Origin: JBMYYR01 sp965243605
GTDB lineage: Bacteria; Bacteroidota; Bacteroidia; Flavobacteriales; CAJXXR01
Assembly (NCBI GenBank): GCA_965243605.1
Contig: CBDEVQ010000033.1
Span: forward strand, 1 to 64,000
Direction: 5' to 3'
DNA: 64,000 nt
Shown piece after piece: positions 31,381-41,564 of the stretch (the first letter of the stretch is position 1; each line of letters opens with the position of its first letter). The notes under the pieces were generated by a model. It had not been told where the DNA came from and searched no databases. It saw only the letters and a list, made by a program, of their open reading frames with translations. The position numbers were made by a program, and so were the translations under genes.

Positions 31381-33910
31381 TAACGAGAATCAAGAAAGCA
31401 TTAAATCTATAAATGGTCTCTTTAAAGATTGGTTTACAGATTATGCTTCTTATGTTATTCTGGAACGTGCCGTACCAGCTCTAGAAGATGGATTAAAACC
31501 CGTTCATCGAAGAATTCTTCATTCTATGAAAGAAATGGATGATGGAAGGTATCATAAGGTGGCTAATATTATTGGTAATACCATGAAGTATCACCCCCAT
31601 GGTGATGCCTCTATTGGTGATGCACTGGTGCATATTGGTCAAAAAAATCTATTAATAGATCCACAAGGTAACTGGGGAAATATATTTACAGGAGATCGTG
31701 CTGCGGCTCCACGTTATATAGAGGCTAGATTAACTCCTTTTGCATTAGACACACTTTTTAATCCTAAAATTACAACTTGGTTAAGTTCATATGATGGTCG
31801 TGGTAAAGAACCAGAAATTTTGCCCGCAAAGTTTCCAGTCCTTTTATACCATGGTGTAGAAGGTATTGCTGTTGGATTATCTACAAAAGTTCTTCCCCAT
31901 AATTTTAATGAACTTATTGATGCCAGTATATCGGTATTAAAAAACAGATCGTTCAAATTGTATCCAGATTTTGTTACGGGTGGAAGCGCAGATTTTTCTA
32001 ACTATAACGATGGACTAAAAGGTGGAAAAGTTCGTGTTAGAGCAAAAATTGAACAACAAGACAAGAAGACTTTAAAAATTACTGAAATTCCTTATTCTAC
32101 AACAACTGGTTCTTTAATAGATTCTATATTAAAAGCCAATGATAAAGGAAAAATCAAAATAAAAAAGGTTGAAGATAATACTGCAGCCAATGTTGAAATC
32201 ATTATTCATTTACAAAATAATATTTCTCCTGACCAAACCATAGATGCCTTATATGCATTTACGGATTGTGAAATGAATTTATCTGTTTATTGTTGTGTTA
32301 TTCACAACGATCAGCCTAAATTCATTGGTGTATCTGAAATTCTTAAATATACAACACAAAATACAGTTACTCTTCTAGAAAGAGAACTTCAAATAAAGCT
32401 TAACGAAGCAAAAGAGTCTTGGCATTTTGCAAGTCTTGAGAAGATATTTATTGAAAACCGTATTTATTTACGCATTGAAGAATGTGAAACATGGGAAGAA
32501 ATAATCACTGAAATACATGCAGGATTAAAGCCTTTCATTAAGCATTTAGAGCGTGAAGTTACAGATGAAGATGTTACACGTTTAACCGAAATACGTATTA
32601 AACGAATATCAAAATTTGATGCGTTTAAGGCGGATACGTTAATCCAGAAGATTGAAGATACAATTGCAGAACTACAACACAATCTTGCCCATATTATCGA
32701 TTATACAATCGATTTCTTTAAAATGATTAAAAAGAAATATGGACCAGGACGTGAACGTAAAACTGAAATTGCCAATTTTGGAAATATCGTTGCAGCACGT
32801 GTCGCTATAGCGAATGAAAAACTCTATGTAAATAGAGAAGAAGGATTTGCGGGTACTGGTCTTAAAAAAGACGAGTATGTTTGTGATTGCTCAGATATTG
32901 ATGATATTATTGTATTTAGGAAAGATGGTACGATGACTGTTTTTAAAGTGGAAGAGAAAAAATTCATTGGTAAAAACATTCTTTATATTGCTGTATTTAA
33001 GAAAAATAATATTCGTAAAATTTACAATGTTATTTACACAGACGGGGCCACTCGCAATACCTATATGAAACGTTTTTATGTTAAGAGTATCACTCGAGAT
33101 AAAGAATATAAAATCATTTCGGAAACGCCTAAATCTAAACTCTTATATTTTACAGCTAACCCTAACGGAGAAGCTGAAAAAATATCTATTGCATTAAATT
33201 TACAAGCCCAAACTAGAAAATTAAAATTTGATATAGACTTTGCTGAACTGGCCATTAAAGGACGTTCATCTAAAGGAAATTTAGTTTCTAAGTTCCCTAT
33301 TAAATCGGTAAAACTTAAAGAGGCTGGTATTTCTACCTTAGACCCAATAAAAGTTTGGCTAGATGAAACCATTATGCGTCTTAATCGAGATGGTAGAGGG
33401 CGTTTATTAGGTGAGTTTGCTGCCGAAGATAAAATTATTGAAATCTTAGATGATGGAACGTATAAACTTCATACGATAGATATATCGACCCATTTTGAAC
33501 GCAACTGGCTCATTATTGATAAAGTCAATTGGGAAAAACCAATTACCGTTGTTTATTATAACCCAGAAAAGAAGAAACATTATATAAAGCGTTTTAATCC
33601 AGAAAATTCAACCAAAAAAGTTGAATATTTACCGGATGAAAAATGCGTTACAGAAACTGTTTCGTTTGACTTTAGACCAATGTTTCAGTTAAACTTCAAG
33701 AAAAAAAGAGGTCAAGAATTAAAGGAGGCAGAACAAATTAATGTTGAAGAATTTATTTCGGTTAAAGGTATAAAAGCCATTGGTAACCAACTCAGTTCTT
33801 ATGACATTAAAGATGTTGAAATCTTAGAATCTTTACCATACGAAACGCCCGAAGTTATTGAAGAACCAAGTGAAGAAGATGGAGATACCCCTCCTACTTT
33901 GTTTGAATAA
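31358..33910 (+). CDS. parC: DNA topoisomerase IV subunit A
   Basis: 850 residues. The WHD/tower core starts with FKDWFTDYASYVILERAVPA, then HRRILHSMKEMDDGRYHK, IIGNTMKYHPHGDASIGDAL, and the active tyrosine in AAAPRYIEARLTPFA (about residue 122). The C-terminal beta-pinwheel repeats begin near residue 500 (GFAGTGLKKDEYV, DDIIVFRKDGTMTVFK). It forms the cleavage subunit with ParE upstream. The start overlaps the preceding gene. An acidic tail (EEPSEEDGDTPPTLFE) closes the protein. Confidence 0.93.
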   Translation: MEKPFEDNNENQESIKSINGLFKDWFTDYASYVILERAVPALEDGLKPVHRRILHSMKEMDDGRYHKVANIIGNTMKYHPHGDASIGDALVHIGQKNLLIDPQGNWGNIFTGDRAAAPRYIEARLTPFALDTLFNPKITTWLSSYDGRGKEPEILPAKFPVLLYHGVEGIAVGLSTKVLPHNFNELIDASISVLKNRSFKLYPDFVTGGSADFSNYNDGLKGGKVRVRAKIEQQDKKTLKITEIPYSTTTGSLIDSILKANDKGKIKIKKVEDNTAANVEIIIHLQNNISPDQTIDALYAFTDCEMNLSVYCCVIHNDQPKFIGVSEILKYTTQNTVTLLERELQIKLNEAKESWHFASLEKIFIENRIYLRIEECETWEEIITEIHAGLKPFIKHLEREVTDEDVTRLTEIRIKRISKFDAFKADTLIQKIEDTIAELQHNLAHIIDYTIDFFKMIKKKYGPGRERKTEIANFGNIVAARVAIANEKLYVNREEGFAGTGLKKDEYVCDCSDIDDIIVFRKDGTMTVFKVEEKKFIGKNILYIAVFKKNNIRKIYNVIYTDGATRNTYMKRFYVKSITRDKEYKIISETPKSKLLYFTANPNGEAEKISIALNLQAQTRKLKFDIDFAELAIKGRSSKGNLVSKFPIKSVKLKEAGISTLDPIKVWLDETIMRLNRDGRGRLLGEFAAEDKIIEILDDGTYKLHTIDISTHFERNWLIIDKVNWEKPITVVYYNPEKKKHYIKRFNPENSTKKVEYLPDEKCVTETVSFDFRPMFQLNFKKKRGQELKEAEQINVEEFISVKGIKAIGNQLSSYDIKDVEILESLPYETPEVIEEPSEEDGDTPPTLFE

Positions 33911-33924
33911 ACGACCCCTCCATA

Positions 33925-35286
33925 ATGAATAAGATATTGCAAATAATGTTTAAACAAGTTGATAATTCTCAACTTATTATATTTAGAATATTCTTTGGAT
34001 TACTTATGTTATTGGAGTCTTGGGGCGCTATTGCTACAGGCTGGGTTAAAGAAGCATTTATTGTTCCTAAACAAACATTCACATTCATTGGATTTGAATG
34101 GACAGAAGTCCTTTTAGGTGAGTTTATGTATTTCTATTACATTGTAATGGGAATAATGGGAATTCTAATCATGTTGGGTTATAGGTACCGTATGGCCTGT
34201 ATATCCTTTTTCACCTTGTGGGGATTAACGTACTTTATGCAAAAATCACACTATAATAACCATTATTATTTAGTGTGGTTAATTAGTGGATTTATGGCCA
34301 TTATACCAGCGCATAAATACCATTCATTAGATGTTAAACGCAATCCGAGTTTAAAGCAGAATTGGACTAAATATTGGACGGTATTTATTTTTCAATTTCA
34401 AATAGCTATCGTTTATGTTTACGCTTCCATTGCTAAATTATACCCAGGGTGGTTAGAGAATAAATTCTTAGCCCTACGTCTTAAACGTGCAGCCAAATGG
34501 TTTCGAAATGAATTATCTTGGGATACTTATGCCAACTTTCTTGAACTAGAATCCGTTCAATATTTTCAAGTTTATGCCGGTATATTCTTCGATTTATTAG
34601 TGGTTCCTATGCTCTTATTTAAGCGTACGCGAACCATAGCATTAATTGCTACCCTTACTTTTCATTTAGCCAATTCCATTACGCTTCAAATTGGAATATT
34701 CCCATATTTTGCCATTGCTTTTGCTGTATTCTTCTACCCTAGACAACGTATACAACAGTTGTTTTTTAAATCAAAAACATTCTATAATGATTTAAAAGAT
34801 CAGGTGAGTCTTTCACGTAATTATAAAATCGGACTTGGATTAATCTCTTTGTACTTTCTTGTTCAACTTACATTACCTATTCGCCATTGGTTTATTGAAG
34901 ATAATGTCCTTTGGACAGAGGGAGGTCATCGTTTATCTTGGAGAATGATGTTAAGAACAAAAGGTTCTCACTCCTTCTATTTTGAGTATGTGGATTTAAA
35001 ATCTAATACACGAAAAAAAATTAACAAGTATGACTATGCAACAAATAGACAATTACGTGTTGCTGCCACTAAACCAGATATGATCTGGCAATTATTACAA
35101 CGTATAGAAGCTGATTTTGAAGCTAAAGGAATTAAATATGATGAACTATATGCACATTCTAAAGTTTCTGTAAATGGAGGGAAATACTATCCTCTAATAG
35201 ACTCCAATTATAATCTTAAGAACATTGAATGGAATACATTCACTCACCAAGATTGGATATTAAAATGCCCAGAAGAATACAATTAA
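33925..35286 (+). CDS. HTTM-domain membrane protein (gamma-carboxylase-like)
   Basis: 453 residues with at least six transmembrane helices. The opening LIIFRIFFGLLMLLESWGAI, then QKSHYNNHYYLVWLISGFMA and VYVYASIAKLYPGWLENKF are typical of the HTTM family related to vitamin K-dependent gamma-glutamyl carboxylase. The soluble C-terminal part (GGHRLSWRMMLRTKGSHSFY) is also family-like. Bacterial members have no settled substrate. It follows parC by 14 bp in the same direction and may be co-transcribed. Confidence 0.85.
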   Translation: MNKILQIMFKQVDNSQLIIFRIFFGLLMLLESWGAIATGWVKEAFIVPKQTFTFIGFEWTEVLLGEFMYFYYIVMGIMGILIMLGYRYRMACISFFTLWGLTYFMQKSHYNNHYYLVWLISGFMAIIPAHKYHSLDVKRNPSLKQNWTKYWTVFIFQFQIAIVYVYASIAKLYPGWLENKFLALRLKRAAKWFRNELSWDTYANFLELESVQYFQVYAGIFFDLLVVPMLLFKRTRTIALIATLTFHLANSITLQIGIFPYFAIAFAVFFYPRQRIQQLFFKSKTFYNDLKDQVSLSRNYKIGLGLISLYFLVQLTLPIRHWFIEDNVLWTEGGHRLSWRMMLRTKGSHSFYFEYVDLKSNTRKKINKYDYATNRQLRVAATKPDMIWQLLQRIEADFEAKGIKYDELYAHSKVSVNGGKYYPLIDSNYNLKNIEWNTFTHQDWILKCPEEYN

Positions 35287-35318
35287 AACCATCTATTATT
35301 CATTCAATTCATTAAATA

Positions 35319-35837
35319 ATGCTCCATAGTACACGCGTTGAATTACGTCCAATTGCTCTAAAAGACAACCTCGATGTTTTTGAATATCGATCTGATGCTG
35401 AAGCCAATAAATATCAAGGTTGGGTTCCAAAATCTATTGAAGATACGAATGCTTATATCCTTAAGAATCCAAAAAAAATTAACACGCCTAATTCTTGGTT
35501 TCAATTGGTCATTGTTTTAAATGATACAAGCCAAGTCATAGGTGATATTGGTGTTCATTTTATAGACGAGAACCAGTGTGAGTTAGGTTGTACGTTACAT
35601 AAAGCGTATCAAGGTAAAGGATATGCCCAAGAATCGTTAAAGCTCGTTATAGATTATTTATTTACAGAATTAAACAAACACAGAATTACGGCCTCTATCG
35701 ATCCTAGAAATTCAAATTCTATTCGATTATTTGAGAAACTCAATTTCAGAAAAGAAGCTCATTTTAAAGAAAGCCTTTTCTTTAAAGGTGAGTGGGTAGA
35801 CGATATCATTTATGCTTGCCTCAAACCTGAATGGTAA
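35319..35837 (+). CDS. GNAT acetyltransferase, RimJ/RimL type
   Basis: 172 residues. STRVELRPIALKDNLDVFEY opens the fold. The acetyl-CoA motif is GCTLHKAYQGKGYAQESL with ITASIDPRNSNSIRLFEKLN after it. It transfers acetyl to an unknown amine. It lies 32 bp behind the HTTM gene and ends the plus-strand run; the next two genes face it. Confidence 0.85.
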   Translation: MLHSTRVELRPIALKDNLDVFEYRSDAEANKYQGWVPKSIEDTNAYILKNPKKINTPNSWFQLVIVLNDTSQVIGDIGVHFIDENQCELGCTLHKAYQGKGYAQESLKLVIDYLFTELNKHRITASIDPRNSNSIRLFEKLNFRKEAHFKESLFFKGEWVDDIIYACLKPEW

Positions 35838-35853
35838 AGAACCATTCTGTGGT

Positions 35854-36297
35854 TTATTGATGATGGATTGATGTTTGATTAACTAAATTAGGTGCAACCC
35901 AATGTCTTCTCGCTTCCACAGAAAACAAAACATCATTAGAATAAAAATTCAGTAAATAATCTGGCTTAGATTGATCCGAATTAATAAAGCCATTACATAA
36001 GGATTCTATAGACCAATTCATTTTATCAGAAACATAGGTTTTGGCAAGGTGCAACCAAAACTTGGTTATCGTTTCATGATATCCATCGTTATCATCATTC
36101 ACCGTCCCTACAGATGTGTTATGTTCTGTAATAAATTCTCTGACTAAATCCATAGCCTCCTCCTCTATTGTATAATATTTAGAATACCAAATGGCAACAA
36201 CCAAATGGGCCTCATGTGTCCATTCTGTTTTTGGTAAGGATTGAGTCTCAAATCTTGAAATCAACCTTTCAATCTCTTCTTTCGAGTAATTTTTCAT
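35854..36297 (-). CDS. Conserved hypothetical protein, 147 aa
   Basis: A soluble helical protein with conserved-looking histidines and acids: TEWTHEAHLVVAIWY (about 24-38), NDDNDGYHETITKFWLHL (about 68-85) and EARRHWVAPNL near the end. The H-x-x-H plus H-E-T pattern suggests a metal or small-molecule site, but I do not recognise the family. It is convergent with the GNAT gene and followed on its strand by nothing before 35854. Confidence 0.6.
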   Translation of the reverse strand: MKNYSKEEIERLISRFETQSLPKTEWTHEAHLVVAIWYSKYYTIEEEAMDLVREFITEHNTSVGTVNDDNDGYHETITKFWLHLAKTYVSDKMNWSIESLCNGFINSDQSKPDYLLNFYSNDVLFSVEARRHWVAPNLVNQTSIHHQ

Positions 36298-36392
36298 TAT
36301 TGATTACTAATTACTTATGTTAATACTTGTATAAATATATCTAATATTGTGTATATGATATTTTTAAATCAAGTTTTTATTATTAAATACGA

Positions 36393-36956
36393 TTACAATT
36401 CTACAATTATCTTTTGTGTGAGCTCTTCTTTAGTCCCATCGCTATAACATGTAAAAACATTCAATTTCGTTTTCATATGTTCTATACTTGGCTTTATCAT
36501 CATTTCATAAATCTCTATTCGTCGTTCTCTAATACGTGGATCTTTATCATCCTGACGATTGGATTTAGTAGCACGATGAATTCCTCGCTTTATCAATTCC
36601 TTTTTCTCCACTTCAATCTGAAAGACTTTATTAATGCTTATGACTTTTAATTTCACAAGCTTTAATAAATAATTGACTTGATTTATTGTCCTTGGGTATC
36701 CATCTAAAATGAGACCTCGTTCATTTACATTCTCATCTAAGATTCTATTCAATAATTCTCTCATAATATGATCAGGCACCAATTCACCCAAAGCCTCATA
36801 TTTAGACAATAATCTTCCTATATAAGAATTGTTGCGTTTTTCTAAACGACACCGATCCCCAGTCGAGATATGTTTAAATCCTAAAATATTTTTTAAAGCC
36901 AAACATTGCGTCCCTTTTCCAGAATATGGAGGGCCTGTAATAATTAAAATTTCCAT
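36393..36956 (-). CDS. Adenylate kinase-like nucleoside monophosphate kinase
   Basis: 187 residues. P-loop IITGPPYSGKGTQCLALKNI, NMP-binding HISTGDRCRLEKRNN, DGYPRT (NMP-site arginine) and LID region RATKSNRQDDKDPRIRERR. The lid is short and lacks zinc cysteines. The P-loop has Tyr where canonical Adk has Gly (GPPGSGKGT), and ELIKRGIHRA replaces the usual RL-x-x-R. It is therefore probably a paralogue rather than the main Adk; the substrate nucleotide is uncertain. Confidence 0.75.
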   Translation of the reverse strand: MEILIITGPPYSGKGTQCLALKNILGFKHISTGDRCRLEKRNNSYIGRLLSKYEALGELVPDHIMRELLNRILDENVNERGLILDGYPRTINQVNYLLKLVKLKVISINKVFQIEVEKKELIKRGIHRATKSNRQDDKDPRIRERRIEIYEMMIKPSIEHMKTKLNVFTCYSDGTKEELTQKIIVEL

Positions 36957-37168
36957 GATGTAATGATTTAATTGAAAGAATTGAATTTAATACGCTTATG
37001 CTGCAATATACTAAGTTAATGAATTTCAGTAACTTATTTCATTATTTCAATCGTTTTATATAACTATTCAATTCGAATACATTATAATAATCGACTGTTT
37101 ACAACAAAGTATAAATACACAACAACCATCATAAACCATAAATTAACCACATCTGGAAATGACTACTA

Positions 37169-38155
37169 CTATTGTTTTACAAATTTATAATGCTGATTGT
37201 TAGAACCTTGAATTAACTTAATTATATAAGTAGAGTGTGGCAATTGTGAAATATCTATAGATACTCGTTCATTTAAAACATGAGCACTAAGACGTTGCCC
37301 TTGAATGGAATAAATTTCGATTGTTCCTCTTTCCTTATTCAAGTTTTCAACATGTAGTTCGTTAGAAACTGGATTAGGATAAAATGAAATAAATGCCTTA
37401 TTATCTTCAACAATTGAAACAGGTGGTTTAACAATTGGGTTATAAATATCTAATATTTCATCTTCACTCAATGCACAGTTATGTATTTCTACATCATCAA
37501 TTTTACCGTTAAAAAAACTTTTAGCCGCTCCACTATAGTAATGTCTTCCAATATCTGTATTATCTGCTCCCGTATTAAACGACCCTAATACAGGACATGG
37601 AACACTTCCAACCTCTACACTATCAATGTACAATGTTAGTGATGTACTATCCTTTACGGCCGCATAAAAATGCCATTCGTTATAATTCGGACTTGGACTA
37701 CTTATACTTGTTGGTGTAAGAATACCTGAATTCTGATTTCTCACCATAAAGGTCACTTGATTATTATTATACTCTGCAAATAGACCAATTAATGAAGATG
37801 TTGCACTAATAACATTATTCCTCTGAATAAAAATTGGATTTAATGCATGTGTACCTCCACCAGAACCAGCCATATTAGCCCAGGCAGTTATTGTAAAGTT
37901 AGATGAGTTAATCACGGGCTGATTATTAATAGAAATATAATCATCAACACCATCAAATTCATAGGCGCTATTTGGGTTCAAATCTCTATCCTCTGATAAA
38001 ACTACTCCATTAACTGTTCCATCATAGTTTGTAGAAATCGTATTTTCCGCGTTACTATTAAACGGATATTTGGCAATTCCACAACCTTCTTCAATTTGTG
38101 CATTAATCTGCTGAGAAAGTATTAAACTTATTATGAGTATACTGTAATTTTTCAT
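37169..38155 (-). CDS. Secreted LamG-domain protein with T9SS sorting domain
   Basis: 328 residues. Signal peptide MKNYSILIISLILSQQINAQ. A LamG/concanavalin-like jelly roll spans about 25-235 (YEFDGVDDYISINNQPVINS, FTITAWANMAGSG, YNEWHFYAAVKDSTSLTLYI, GKIDDVEIHNCALSEDEILD). The C-terminal type A sorting domain (FISFYPNPVSNELHVENL, then TIEIYSIQGQRL and THSTYIIKLIQGSN-like) directs secretion through the T9SS and attachment to the surface. LamG domains often bind carbohydrate; the ligand is unknown. It is divergent from the gene at 38229. Confidence 0.85.
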   Translation of the reverse strand: MKNYSILIISLILSQQINAQIEEGCGIAKYPFNSNAENTISTNYDGTVNGVVLSEDRDLNPNSAYEFDGVDDYISINNQPVINSSNFTITAWANMAGSGGGTHALNPIFIQRNNVISATSSLIGLFAEYNNNQVTFMVRNQNSGILTPTSISSPSPNYNEWHFYAAVKDSTSLTLYIDSVEVGSVPCPVLGSFNTGADNTDIGRHYYSGAAKSFFNGKIDDVEIHNCALSEDEILDIYNPIVKPPVSIVEDNKAFISFYPNPVSNELHVENLNKERGTIEIYSIQGQRLSAHVLNERVSIDISQLPHSTYIIKLIQGSNNQHYKFVKQ

Positions 38156-38228
38156 CTTGATTCATTTTATTTTGCGCAAGATAATATTAATATTTAGTAT
38201 ATTAACTTCATCTATTAATAGTGGACGA

Positions 38229-38810
38229 ATGAAATTAATATATCTACTCGCATTCCTTAATTCTTTAAATGTATATGCTGAATTTTGTTTTAAATCATTT
38301 GAAACAGACACAACAGTCGCTAGAGCAATATTTATTGGCCAAGTTGTAGAAATCAATAGAGATGCTATTTATTATCGTCAAGAGAAAAAAGACATATTCA
38401 CATTTAAAGTTTCTAAATATTATAAAGGCTTATCCATTTACGATGAATACATTTCTGTAATAGGACCAGTTGACGGATGTTGTAATGAACATTTTATTCT
38501 AAACTTTACCTATTTAGTTTTTACATATGGTGATGGTAATCAAGAAAAATTCCATTGGACAAATGATTGCTCTAATACAGGACCCTTAAGTGTAAGTCAT
38601 CACTTAATAAAACAATTGGGTGTTGCAAAAGAACCTATTTCAGTATTTCCATTTAAAATCAATAAAAACAAGCAGATACATCATTTAGAAGATCAAATAA
38701 AGCAACTTGAACAACAAATAATCAACTCTAAACGCACAAATAGGATAATACTTTATGTATCCATATTCCTTATATTAATCTGTTTTCTATTCATTCTAAA
38801 AAAGAAATAA
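38229..38810 (+). CDS. Exported single-pass protein with C-terminal anchor
   Basis: 193 residues from ATG at 38229, preferred because MKLIYLLAFLNSLNVYA is a clean signal peptide; an upstream in-frame ATG at 38157 would bury it. The mature part begins with a Cys (FCFKSF) and includes GPVDGCCNEHFILNFTYLVF and HWTNDCSNTGPLS, a pattern resembling netrin/TIMP-like beta-barrels. A coiled coil (QIHHLEDQIKQLEQQIINSK) leads to a final membrane helix (IILYVSIFLILICFLFIL) and KKK. Function unknown. Confidence 0.6.
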   Translation: MKLIYLLAFLNSLNVYAEFCFKSFETDTTVARAIFIGQVVEINRDAIYYRQEKKDIFTFKVSKYYKGLSIYDEYISVIGPVDGCCNEHFILNFTYLVFTYGDGNQEKFHWTNDCSNTGPLSVSHHLIKQLGVAKEPISVFPFKINKNKQIHHLEDQIKQLEQQIINSKRTNRIILYVSIFLILICFLFILKKK

Positions 38811-38836
38811 GATTAATTAAATTCTTCCTTAAATCT

Positions 38837-39388
38837 TTACGTATTGGGTTGTTTCTTTTCTTCAAACTCTTGATTAAAGAATTCAACCATCCATTTACTC
38901 GAATATATTTTAAGATATAGAAACGAAATCCCACTCATTACAATAAATCCACCAATAAAAATAGTCAAATCAGATAGCTCAATGCCTCCTGTTTCACTTA
39001 ACCAACCTCTATATATATTAAACACGGTAGTTAAAGCCAATATTGGAAATAAATTCATAAAAAGCTTTCTAGCCATATCTTTTCGTCTTACCATCTGATA
39101 AGCTAAAACCAATATTGTTAATGAAAGTACAAGGTTCACAAAATAGATGATTAGATGTACTGGTCCTGGAACAATTCCAACATCTACACCAAATCGTTCA
39201 ATAATTTTATCCATATGCCCAATTGTCCAACCTAAGCGTGCAAATGAACCCGCAAACGAACTCATTAATAAGAAAATTAATATGGAATGGAAAATTTTGG
39301 CTTTAATATGTAATCCTTTATCGTTTTTAAAATCTTTATACAACCAAAATACTACATATATTAAGGTGAAAATAATAAATCTATTCAT
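38837..39388 (-). CDS. Integral membrane hypothetical protein
   Basis: 183 residues with five predicted transmembrane helices: about 2-15, 28-48 (FHSILIFLLMSSFAGSFARL), 78-100, 110-128 and 140-160 (TIFIGGFIVMSGISFLYLKI). A charged tail FFNQEFEEKKQPNT ends it. No family is recognised. It is isolated, with opposite-strand genes on both sides. Confidence 0.6.
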   Translation of the reverse strand: MNRFIIFTLIYVVFWLYKDFKNDKGLHIKAKIFHSILIFLLMSSFAGSFARLGWTIGHMDKIIERFGVDVGIVPGPVHLIIYFVNLVLSLTILVLAYQMVRRKDMARKLFMNLFPILALTTVFNIYRGWLSETGGIELSDLTIFIGGFIVMSGISFLYLKIYSSKWMVEFFNQEFEEKKQPNT

Positions 39389-39539
39389 TGTGGTTATCTA
39401 TTAAATTTGAATTTCGGTGAAATATACAACAATACTACTCAATGTAATTACTCCATATTTTTTAAATATCTTTAATATATCAATATCCTTGTCCAAATTT
39501 TAATAAGGTATTCGTTATAACCATATAAAACAAAATATT

Positions 39540-39974
39540 ATGAGCTATTCTATTAAACACTTATTCCACATTTCAGCGAGTCAATCTGATGTGTTTAATG
39601 CCATTAAAGGTATAAAGGGACTATCGCAATGGTGGACTTCTCAAACGTCTGGAGGAGAACATTTGGGAGATACTATTCAATTTAATTTTGGAGACATGAC
39701 TGGACCAACTATGAAAATTATTGAGTTGGAAGAAAACAACGTTTTAGTTTGGGAATGTATAGAAAGTCCACACGGTTGGGTTGGGAATACGATCACCTTT
39801 CAATTGGATGAAAACGACGGTAAAACGCGAGTTAGATTCACCCATGAAGGCTTCCCAGAACAAGATGATTTTTATGCAATTTGTAATTTTTCTTGGGGAA
39901 GATATATGGAAAGCTTAAGACAATTGTGCCAATCTGGTAAAGGAGAAGGTTTTGGAACAGCACATTATAGATAG
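39540..39974 (+). CDS. SRPBCC (AHSA1-like) protein
   Basis: 144 residues. SIKHLFHISASQSDVFNAIK, GLSQWWTSQTSGGEHLGDTI, FGDMTGPTMKIIELEENNVL, VWECIESPHGWVGNTITFQL and VRFTHEGFPEQDDFYAICNF follow the START/SRPBCC fold of AHSA1-type proteins, which bind small hydrophobic ligands or clients. It lies 37 bp before a YCII protein, and an ECF42-type sigma factor follows downstream; such trios are common and suggest one stress-responsive unit. Confidence 0.85.
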   Translation: MSYSIKHLFHISASQSDVFNAIKGIKGLSQWWTSQTSGGEHLGDTIQFNFGDMTGPTMKIIELEENNVLVWECIESPHGWVGNTITFQLDENDGKTRVRFTHEGFPEQDDFYAICNFSWGRYMESLRQLCQSGKGEGFGTAHYR

Positions 39975-40010
39975 AAATACGAATTACAAACTTATTAAAA
40001 CAAAAATACG

Positions 40011-40355
40011 ATGAAGGATTACATGTTTATTATTAGAGGTGGAGAAAATATGGATGACGTTTATACGCCTGAGGCTATGCAAGAGCATATGCAAAAATGG
40101 CAAGTATGGATGGGTGGAATGGCCAAGGAAGGAAAGTTAGTTGGTGGAGAACCCTTAATGAATGAAGGTAAATCTCTAACCAATAAAGGAACTAAAGTAA
40201 CAGACCGTCCATTAGTTGAAGGTAAAGAATTAGTTGGAGGATACATTATTGTTAAGGCCACTACTTTAAACGAAGCTACCGAAATGGCCAAAGGATGTCC
40301 TGGATTTGAACACGACTGTACAATTGAAGTGCGCGAAATAAGACCAATGGGATAG
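40011..40355 (+). CDS. YCII (DGPF) domain protein
   Basis: 114 residues. The sequence MKDYMFIIRGGENMDDVYTP, then MQKWQVWMGGMAKEGKLVGG, GKELVGGYIIVKATTLNEAT and GCPGFEHDCTIEVREIRPMG is the DGPF/YCII-like fold (small ferredoxin-like domain with conserved His/Asp). In many genomes these are the co-encoded targets of ECF42 sigma factors, one of which lies 1.3 kb away at 41699. It is followed by a terminator at 40373. Confidence 0.87.
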   Translation: MKDYMFIIRGGENMDDVYTPEAMQEHMQKWQVWMGGMAKEGKLVGGEPLMNEGKSLTNKGTKVTDRPLVEGKELVGGYIIVKATTLNEATEMAKGCPGFEHDCTIEVREIRPMG

Positions 40356-40372
40356 AAATAAAAAGAGTAAAA

Positions 40373-40408
40373 CTAAAAATAGCGCTAATAAATTGGCGCT
40401 ATTTTTAG
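40373..40408 (+). terminator. Intrinsic terminator after the SRPBCC-YCII pair
   Basis: Arms CTAAAAATAGCGC and GCGCTATTTTTAG form a symmetric stem usable in both directions. Confidence 0.85.
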
Positions 40409-40465
40409 TTTATATACGTAATATTCTAAATCAAATTAGAGACTTTACTCTCTATTCTAAAACGA

Positions 40466-41320
40466 TTATTTTGCCATTAATTTTTGAATTTCCTCGATAA
40501 CCAAATTTGGTTCGTCTATCATAATATAATGCCCAGACTGAGTTGTAGGGATATGAACAAAATCTGAAATTCCTTCACCGAGCTCTTTGTGTGCATCATA
40601 CCAAATTTGTCTGCTACCACCATTCAATTCATCCGAAGTGATATTACCTTCATCTTCTTTCATACTCGTGAGCACCGTTATTGGAATATTTGGAAGGTCA
40701 GCTAAAGTAGAAGCGTATGCGATGTTCTCAATCAATGACCTCGCTTCCATTGGCGCACCATGTACTTCCCCATACATTTCCACCATTAAATCATATAGCA
40801 GATCTTCACCGTCTTGCCCTGGGTTATTATAACTTTCGTGTGAAGGATCAATAAACAATAAAGCCTCTACATTATCAGGGTTTTTGAGCGTATAATCCCT
40901 TGCAATGAATCCTCCAATAGAATGACTAACCAATATCATTTTACGTCCATTTAAGTAAGGAGCAACAACCTGTTCTAATTCAAAAGACAACTGTTCTATC
41001 GTTCTAGGTCCTGGTCCTATTTCTGAATTTTCATATCCTGCTCTATCATAAAGTAATACATCCGATTCTTCTCCTATTTCATCCAAAATATGATTTAAAA
41101 ACCAAACAGAATGTCCATTCCCTAACCCAGACTCAAATACAATCAAATTTTCAGTATCGTTAATCTGAGAATACGTTTCTAAAGTATGCGTCCCAATATT
41201 TATACTATTTTGTTCTGGTGGGTTATCTAATGTTTGTTTATCGTCTTCTTCACAAGAGGCCAATGTTACCAATACCAAACTTGTTAGTAATCCAATTTGG
41301 ATGTTCTTTAATCTTTTCAT
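40466..41320 (-). CDS. Alpha/beta hydrolase lipoprotein
   Basis: 284 residues. Lipoprotein signal with Cys in LVTLASCEEDD (about residue 23). The hydrolase has LIVFESGLGNGHSVWFLNHI (oxyanion loop), DVLLYDRAGYENSE, the nucleophile elbow LVSHSIGGFIA (Ser at about 132), ALLFIDPSHESY, and the final His in TQSGHYIMIDEPNLV. It is probably an esterase or related hydrolase on the outer or inner membrane surface. The substrate cannot be inferred. It lies divergent from the sigma factor at 41699. Confidence 0.8.
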   Translation of the reverse strand: MKRLKNIQIGLLTSLVLVTLASCEEDDKQTLDNPPEQNSINIGTHTLETYSQINDTENLIVFESGLGNGHSVWFLNHILDEIGEESDVLLYDRAGYENSEIGPGPRTIEQLSFELEQVVAPYLNGRKMILVSHSIGGFIARDYTLKNPDNVEALLFIDPSHESYNNPGQDGEDLLYDLMVEMYGEVHGAPMEARSLIENIAYASTLADLPNIPITVLTSMKEDEGNITSDELNGGSRQIWYDAHKELGEGISDFVHIPTTQSGHYIMIDEPNLVIEEIQKLMAK

Positions 41321-41564
41321 TTTACTTCGTTTTGTTAATTATGAAGCAAAAGTATTTTCTATTCTTCTTTTGGTTATACCATTTTATAAGTTAGAACGTA
41401 TTGACGAAAACAGATCTAACATATAATTTCATTTCGGAGAACATTAATTAGTTTATTCAAAAAAAAAGACAATCCCTATTACTCAATACAACCTTAGATA
41501 ATACTAATATTTGACTTTTATTAATAGATTACCATTGGGTCTGTATTTTCTCATTTCAAATTGT